Below are positions 23,338 to 27,287 of a DNA stretch of 27,287 nucleotides, piece by piece; the stretch's first letter is position 1, and the number at the start of each line of letters is the position of its first letter. Source of the stretch: an uncultured Devosia sp. GTDB taxonomy: Bacteria; Pseudomonadota; Alphaproteobacteria; Rhizobiales; Devosiaceae. The notes below the pieces were generated by a model. The model saw nothing but the letters and a program-made list of their open reading frames with translations. It searched no databases and was not told where the DNA came from. The translations under genes and the position numbers were made by a program. The DNA is taken from positions 1 through 27,287 of the forward strand of contig CAJYKO010000490.1 of the NCBI GenBank assembly GCA_913775215.1, given 5' to 3'.

Positions 23338-24366
23338 CTACCGGCGCAAGCGTCGGGTCGAGCCTCTTAGCGTAATATCTGCGTCGATCCGCATCGTCCG
23401 CTTGCCGAGCGAACCCGAGCCCAATCTCTCATCAAGGATAGAGACGATGGCTTCAGCCATCTTGTCGACCGGCTGACCCACCGCCGTGATCCCCGGCACA
23501 TGCACGGAAAAGGCCGGAACATCGTCGAAGCTGACAAAGGTCATGTCGGTGGGTATCGACACATTGTGCTCGCGCAGCCAGCGCAATGCCCCGATGCTCA
23601 TATTGTAATTGGCGCCGAAAACGGCCGTGGGCGGATTGGGCAGCGCCATCAGGTCACCCATGGCGCTATAGCCGCGCTGTTCATTCCAGCGCGCATCGAC
23701 CACCAGTTCTGGATACTCTTCTACGCCGTGGTCCCGCAATGCATCGCGATAACCTTCGAGCCGGTCGCGGGCGACGGAATCGGCGAGATGTCCGTGAATG
23801 ATGGCAACCCGCTCGTGGCCGAGGTCGAGCACATGGTCGACCAACCGCTTGCTGGCGCGGCGGTTTTCGACAAAGACCCGGTCTGCTGCAAGGCCAGGCA
23901 GATCATTGTCATAGAGCACCGCCAGCATGCCCTGCGCGATGTAGGGCTCGATGCGCTGGCGTAGCTCTTCATTGCCATCCATCACCACCGCATCGACGCG
24001 ATGGCCGGCGAAAAACTCAATCCCGTCCATGAACGAAGTGGGATCAGTATCGTGGCAATAGCAGAGCACCGCACGGCCCGTCTGGCGCATGTGCCGGCTG
24101 AGACGATCGAGCAGCGCTGCATGGAATTCACCAACGGCCGGAACCATAAGCCCAACCATATGACTGGTATTGGTCTTCATCGCCGCCGCGGCGCTGTTGC
24201 GACGATAGCCCAATTCGTCGATGACCTGCGCAATACGCTCGCGATTACCGCCGCGAATGGGCTGATCGTTGAGATAGCGCGACACCGTCCCGACCGCGAC
24301 ACCGGCCGCCCGGGCAACATCGATAATGGTCGCCGGGCGGGCTTTATTGATCGCTTGATCGGTCAT
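23338..24366 (-). CDS. LacI-family transcriptional regulator
   Basis: This 342-residue protein has a LacI helix-turn-helix at about residues 12-58 (TIIDVARAAGVAVGTVSRYL, then RERIAQVIDELGYRRNSAA) and a sugar-binding periplasmic-type domain from about residue 65. Typical blocks are VGLMVPAVGEFHAALLDRLS, VDAVVMDGNEE, DLGHERVAIIHGHL and FVSFDDVPAF. ATG 24366 is chosen: GAAGGA lies 10 nt upstream and this gives the normal N-terminus; the open frame further upstream adds 48 unrelated residues. It lies between two predicted fucosidase genes and the transporter ATPase gene in one direction, so it is likely to be the local repressor, relieved by the imported sugar. I found no clear LacI palindrome in the 112 bp before it. 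Confidence 0.92.
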   Translation of the reverse strand: MTDQAINKARPATIIDVARAAGVAVGTVSRYLNDQPIRGGNRERIAQVIDELGYRRNSAAAAMKTNTSHMVGLMVPAVGEFHAALLDRLSRHMRQTGRAVLCYCHDTDPTSFMDGIEFFAGHRVDAVVMDGNEELRQRIEPYIAQGMLAVLYDNDLPGLAADRVFVENRRASKRLVDHVLDLGHERVAIIHGHLADSVARDRLEGYRDALRDHGVEEYPELVVDARWNEQRGYSAMGDLMALPNPPTAVFGANYNMSIGALRWLREHNVSIPTDMTFVSFDDVPAFSVHVPGITAVGQPVDKMAEAIVSILDERLGSGSLGKRTMRIDADITLRGSTRRLRR

Positions 24367-24478
24367 TGGTCTGCGAATCCTTCGTGAATGCGCCCGAAAC
24401 GCTCCCGACGGGCACCTTCTGCTTGGATAATGCGGCTTGGACACAGGCGCTACCGCCACCGCCCAGGCTTTTGCCCAC
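24367..24478. other. Gap between the GH151-like gene and the lacI-type gene
   Basis: This 112-bp gap is the widest within the minus-strand operon. It carries the GAAGGA ribosome site of the regulator. I saw no strong hairpin and no palindrome matching LacI-type operators, but a separate promoter for the regulator could be here. Confidence 0.4.
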
Positions 24479-26506
24479 TCAGGCATTTTGCTCGAACACC
24501 ACGGCCGCATGGATGCGCATGCGATCGAGCGTTACGCCATATTGGCCATTGCCCAGATCGGTGACCTCTACCGGCTCACCGGACACGGCCTCGAATGCCC
24601 GTCTGGGGGCTGAGGGCAAGCGCACCTTTGCCGTGACGGGCCCAATGGCTGGAATGTCCTCGATCATCTCCATGACCCTTGTGCCATCCCGTGTCGGCAC
24701 GGCATTGCCGCGCACTTGCGGCGCGCCATAGAGGAGATGGAGAATGTGTCTTCCGCGATTTTCCTGCTGCGTGAGGGAAGCACGGCCCGAGCTCGGCAGA
24801 TCGGTTTCGAGGGCAGCGTCGGGCAGCAAGCGTTTGAGCAGGCCCCGGACAATGTAGCGATAGAGCGGCTGCCCCATGGCGCGATAGATCGAAAAGATCG
24901 GGTAAGCGATATAGCCGACGCCATTGTGGAGCGTAACACCCGCCCCAAGCGGGGCCGATGCGACATTGTCGGGCGCATGGGCGTGTGAGGAGAAATGCGC
25001 ATAGGTCCGGTTGAAATAGGGTGGCATGACCTCTGCCAATACCTCCGCGCCTTCGGGGGTAATCGCTTGGGCCCGGCCATAGACGACGAAGGGCGACGTG
25101 GTCATGGATTGGTCGAGCGAAGCGCTGGTGCGGAGGTAGGATGGGTTGAAATCGACCGGGCCGAGATTGCGTATGCCGGCGGGGACGGCGAAGAATCCAT
25201 CATCCTGAAGCGCAGAAATACCGCTCAGGATCAGCTTGCCGCCCGCCTCGACATAGGCATTGAGCCGGGCCTGCAGTTCGCCCTCAACCGGCACTTCATC
25301 GGGCAAGATGATGACGCGATAGTGCGCAAAATTGACGCTTGGGTCGATGACGTCGAAGGGCTGCTGCAATTCCTGCAGCATTTGCGCCGCGCCATCATCG
25401 GCATTGTTGTTGCGGTCCCCCGCATGATGGAAATATTCCGCCGAGAGGATTGCGACCTCGGACACCTGCCGCGCGTCTTCAAGATAGGGTTCGAGCTTTT
25501 CAACGCGGGCATAGGCGGGGCCGATCGAGGCATAGGTATCGGGATTGATCGCGCCGCTCGGATGCAATTGATCCCCGACGAGGCATTTCGAGCCCAGCGC
25601 CACCATCTGCGCGGCCTCGAACTCGAGCGCATCGGGATGTTTGAAGCCGCCGAATTCGCCCCAGGACGTGTGGAATTTGCCGGTATGGGCGACGAAATCG
25701 AAGCCGAGCGTAGCCGCATAACGGGCGCTGGCCGGGAAGTGGTTATAACCCCAGCCGCCGGTCGGCAGGCTTTCGAGCTCGAGATGGGAATAGGGCTCGA
25801 AGCGTTGCGGACCCTGCTTATGGATATGGCCGCAATTGTAAAAGATCCGAAGTCCCGGGAATTCGGCATTGAGCGCCGCGCTCATTTCGCGTCGGAAACG
25901 ATCATTGACCCATTCGTCCTTGGTGAGGCGATCGGCGTGGATTTCGGGATCAAGTCCCATCTCCGCCATAGTGTCGAGACAGGCCTGGCAAACGCAATCG
26001 GGCGCGAGGACGATATCAAAGAAGATGCCGGGCGTTGCATAGGTGCTGGCGACTTCCCGCGCCATACCCAGGAGCTCGTCGCGATATTCCTTGTGGTTGA
26101 GGCAGAGCGTATGCCATCCCGCTTCAAGCTGGGCGGGATCGAAGCGGTTGTCTGTGGCTGAGCGGACCCGCCATTCCGGATGGAGCCGCGCATTGCGCTC
26201 GTCCCACTGCACGGTGATGTAGATTGGGCATTCCATATCGGCCGCATTGAGCGCATCGACCATTTCGCCAAGCAGATCAGGCCGCGACAGGTTCGGGTGC
26301 GGAGCGCCGATCTTGGTCGGGTAATAGGCCCAGCCGTGATGGCACTTGGCGAAGACCGTGATGGAATCGACATGCGCCCTTTTCAGTGTGTCGACGAAGT
26401 CGGCCGCATCGAAATCCTTGCCGATATCAGGAATATGTTCGGATGTGTGGAAGTCGAGATGGATCTGACGGTAGCGCAGCGGCTTGTTGGTGCGTTGGAT
26501 AGTCAT
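24479..26506 (-). CDS. GH151-like glycoside hydrolase, predicted alpha-L-fucosidase
   Basis: This 675-residue cytoplasmic protein (no signal peptide) has an N-terminal (beta/alpha)8 barrel of the GHL6 type and a middle domain like the beta-galactosidase trimerisation domain (about 350-560; YRVIILPDEVPVEGELQARL, GGKLILSGISAL). This order matches the GH151 alpha-L-fucosidases described from Paenibacillus. CHHGWAYYPT (55-64) recalls the GH29 KHHDGF loop, and Asp164 in GIFFDIVLAPDCVCQAC is the probable nucleophile. Three cysteines follow (171, 173, 176). Start: ATG 26506 shares ATGA with the stop of the permease gene. A general alpha-amylase-family label would also be given by many pipelines. Fucosidase activity is inferred, and it pairs with GH95 in the same operon. 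Confidence 0.75.
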   Translation of the reverse strand: MTIQRTNKPLRYRQIHLDFHTSEHIPDIGKDFDAADFVDTLKRAHVDSITVFAKCHHGWAYYPTKIGAPHPNLSRPDLLGEMVDALNAADMECPIYITVQWDERNARLHPEWRVRSATDNRFDPAQLEAGWHTLCLNHKEYRDELLGMAREVASTYATPGIFFDIVLAPDCVCQACLDTMAEMGLDPEIHADRLTKDEWVNDRFRREMSAALNAEFPGLRIFYNCGHIHKQGPQRFEPYSHLELESLPTGGWGYNHFPASARYAATLGFDFVAHTGKFHTSWGEFGGFKHPDALEFEAAQMVALGSKCLVGDQLHPSGAINPDTYASIGPAYARVEKLEPYLEDARQVSEVAILSAEYFHHAGDRNNNADDGAAQMLQELQQPFDVIDPSVNFAHYRVIILPDEVPVEGELQARLNAYVEAGGKLILSGISALQDDGFFAVPAGIRNLGPVDFNPSYLRTSASLDQSMTTSPFVVYGRAQAITPEGAEVLAEVMPPYFNRTYAHFSSHAHAPDNVASAPLGAGVTLHNGVGYIAYPIFSIYRAMGQPLYRYIVRGLLKRLLPDAALETDLPSSGRASLTQQENRGRHILHLLYGAPQVRGNAVPTRDGTRVMEMIEDIPAIGPVTAKVRLPSAPRRAFEAVSGEPVEVTDLGNGQYGVTLDRMRIHAAVVFEQNA

Positions 26507-27287
26507 TCTTTAGCCCCTGTGCGGGTCTGCGACCCGGCGGCAAATTGGCGTTGAAAGATCACGAAGACGATGAGCGGGACGATCGTGGTGACGATGGCGG
26601 CAACCGACCGCAGATCCCAATTGCTCTCATAGGTGCCCGAAACCTTGGTCAGGAGAACGGGCAAGGGTTGCATGCTCCGCAGATAGAGCATGGGAAGGAG
26701 GAGCGCGTTCCAGGTCCAGAGGAACTGCAAAACGCCGACCGCAAAGATGGGGCTCGTCGCATTGGGAAGGACGATGTGCCGAAGGGTCGAGAGCGGCCCG
26801 CAGCCATCGATCTTGGCGGCCTCGATAAGCTCCTTGGGAAAATCCTCGAGAAAGTTCTTCACGAGGAAAATCGACCAGGCAAAGCTCATGCCGACATAGG
26901 GGATGAGCACGGCCGCGATATTGTCGATCAGCTTCAAGTCCCGCCAGAGCGTGAAGAGTGGAATGACGACCACCTGCTGCGGCAGCACGAAGGCGTTGAT
27001 GATCAGGATTAGCATCAGCCGGCGGAACGGGAAATTGAGGAAGTGAAACGCATAGGCCGCGGCTGGCGTCAGCAGCATTGTACCAAGTGTTGCAAGCGCG
27101 GCCAGCATCGCCGTGAACCAGAAAGCTTGCGCCAGCGGATATTCATCCCACACCCGGATCCACGCATCGAACGTAATGCTGAACGTATCGAGTCGCCACC
27201 AGCCGAGCGCCACTTCGCTCGGCGGACGCAGCGAGGTCACGACAATACCGAGCACCGGAATGACCCAGATAGTGGCGATAACCCCGA
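26503..27287 (-). CDS. CUT1 sugar ABC transporter permease, MalG type (5' end outside window)
   Basis: The minus-strand frame stays open to the right edge, so the N-terminus is missing. The visible residues begin within the first membrane helix (VIATIWVIPVLGIVVTSLRP), and the GTG at 27255 is internal to that helix, so it is not a likely start. Further helices are AFWFTAMLAALATLGTML, LMLILIINAFVLPQQVVVIP and IVTTIVPLIVFVIFQR. The EAA loop that docks the ATPase reads DFPKELIEAAKIDGCG. Pairing with the MalK-type ATPase at 22257-23312 is likely. The stop overlaps the start of the GH151-like gene (ATGA). The partner MalF-type permease and binding protein should lie just beyond the window. Confidence 0.9.
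   Translation of the reverse strand, partial: GVIATIWVIPVLGIVVTSLRPPSEVALGWWRLDTFSITFDAWIRVWDEYPLAQAFWFTAMLAALATLGTMLLTPAAAYAFHFLNFPFRRLMLILIINAFVLPQQVVVIPLFTLWRDLKLIDNIAAVLIPYVGMSFAWSIFLVKNFLEDFPKELIEAAKIDGCGPLSTLRHIVLPNATSPIFAVGVLQFLWTWNALLLPMLYLRSMQPLPVLLTKVSGTYESNWDLRSVAAIVTTIVPLIVFVIFQRQFAAGSQTRTGAKE

Noticed and set aside
24995..26161. A 388-codon plus-strand open frame inside the GH151-like gene
   Set aside because: It lies wholly antisense to a gene with clear family motifs and couplings. Its translation has no recognisable domain, and long antisense frames are expected in GC-rich DNA.
24479..26506. GH29 fucosidase or ordinary alpha-amylase
   Set aside because: The middle trimerisation-like domain and the overall length fit GH151 better; the KHHDGF-like loop only hints at shared ancestry with GH29.
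1..27287. CRISPR arrays, tRNA or rRNA genes, riboswitches, prophage or defence genes
   Set aside because: I read both strands for regular spaced repeats, cloverleaf ends and known gene families and saw none; this was by eye, without a covariance search.

Overview
The window looks like chromosomal DNA of a GC-rich alphaproteobacterium of the Hyphomicrobiales, perhaps near Devosia, Pelagibacterium or the Rhizobiaceae. The signs are a fructose-type FrcB/FrcC/FrcA transporter beside a divergent ROK regulator, an intergenic palindrome (6110-6211) that resembles the short repeats common in Rhizobiales, and several CUT1 sugar-transport genes. The genus is inferred, not shown. I saw no tRNA, rRNA, CRISPR array, insertion sequence or phage gene.

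Layout. Positions 1-880 hold the C-terminal part of a chemoreceptor. Positions 946-5192 hold two regulator/target pairs: a TetR repressor divergent from a 14-TM SmvA-like efflux pump, and a LysR regulator divergent from an aldo/keto reductase. The pump and the LysR gene converge with no space between their stop codons. Positions 5310-6906 hold a secreted phosphodiester-glycosidase-domain protein and a DedA membrane protein, convergent across the repeat. Positions 7238-10296 encode a YdeP-type molybdopterin oxidoreductase and FdhD, translationally coupled. Positions 10389-14700 are the fructose-type ABC transporter (minus strand) with its divergent ROK regulator; the fructokinase often found in such loci is absent. 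Positions 14760-19087 hold an orphan C39-like papain-fold protein, a cytoplasmic GH43 enzyme with an extra C-terminal domain, an unknown two-TM protein and an NAD+ diphosphatase (NudC).

Positions 19084-19978 are a decay zone. A CUT1 permease remnant on the minus strand lacks its N-terminus and carries a frameshift and a nonsense codon. It lies head to head with the C-terminal scrap of a MalK/UgpC-type ATPase on the plus strand. Both have lost their 5' ends at a junction near 19757-19772, which looks like a rearrangement scar.

Positions 20020-27287 form a minus-strand sugar-utilisation operon that runs off the window: MalG-type permease, a GH151-like predicted alpha-L-fucosidase, a LacI regulator, a MalK/UgpC-type ATPase and a GH95 enzyme. 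Neither hydrolase has a signal peptide, so the simplest reading is import of an intact fucosylated (or L-galactosylated) oligosaccharide followed by trimming in the cytoplasm. This locus and the adjacent rearranged transporter remnants are the most interesting part of the window.
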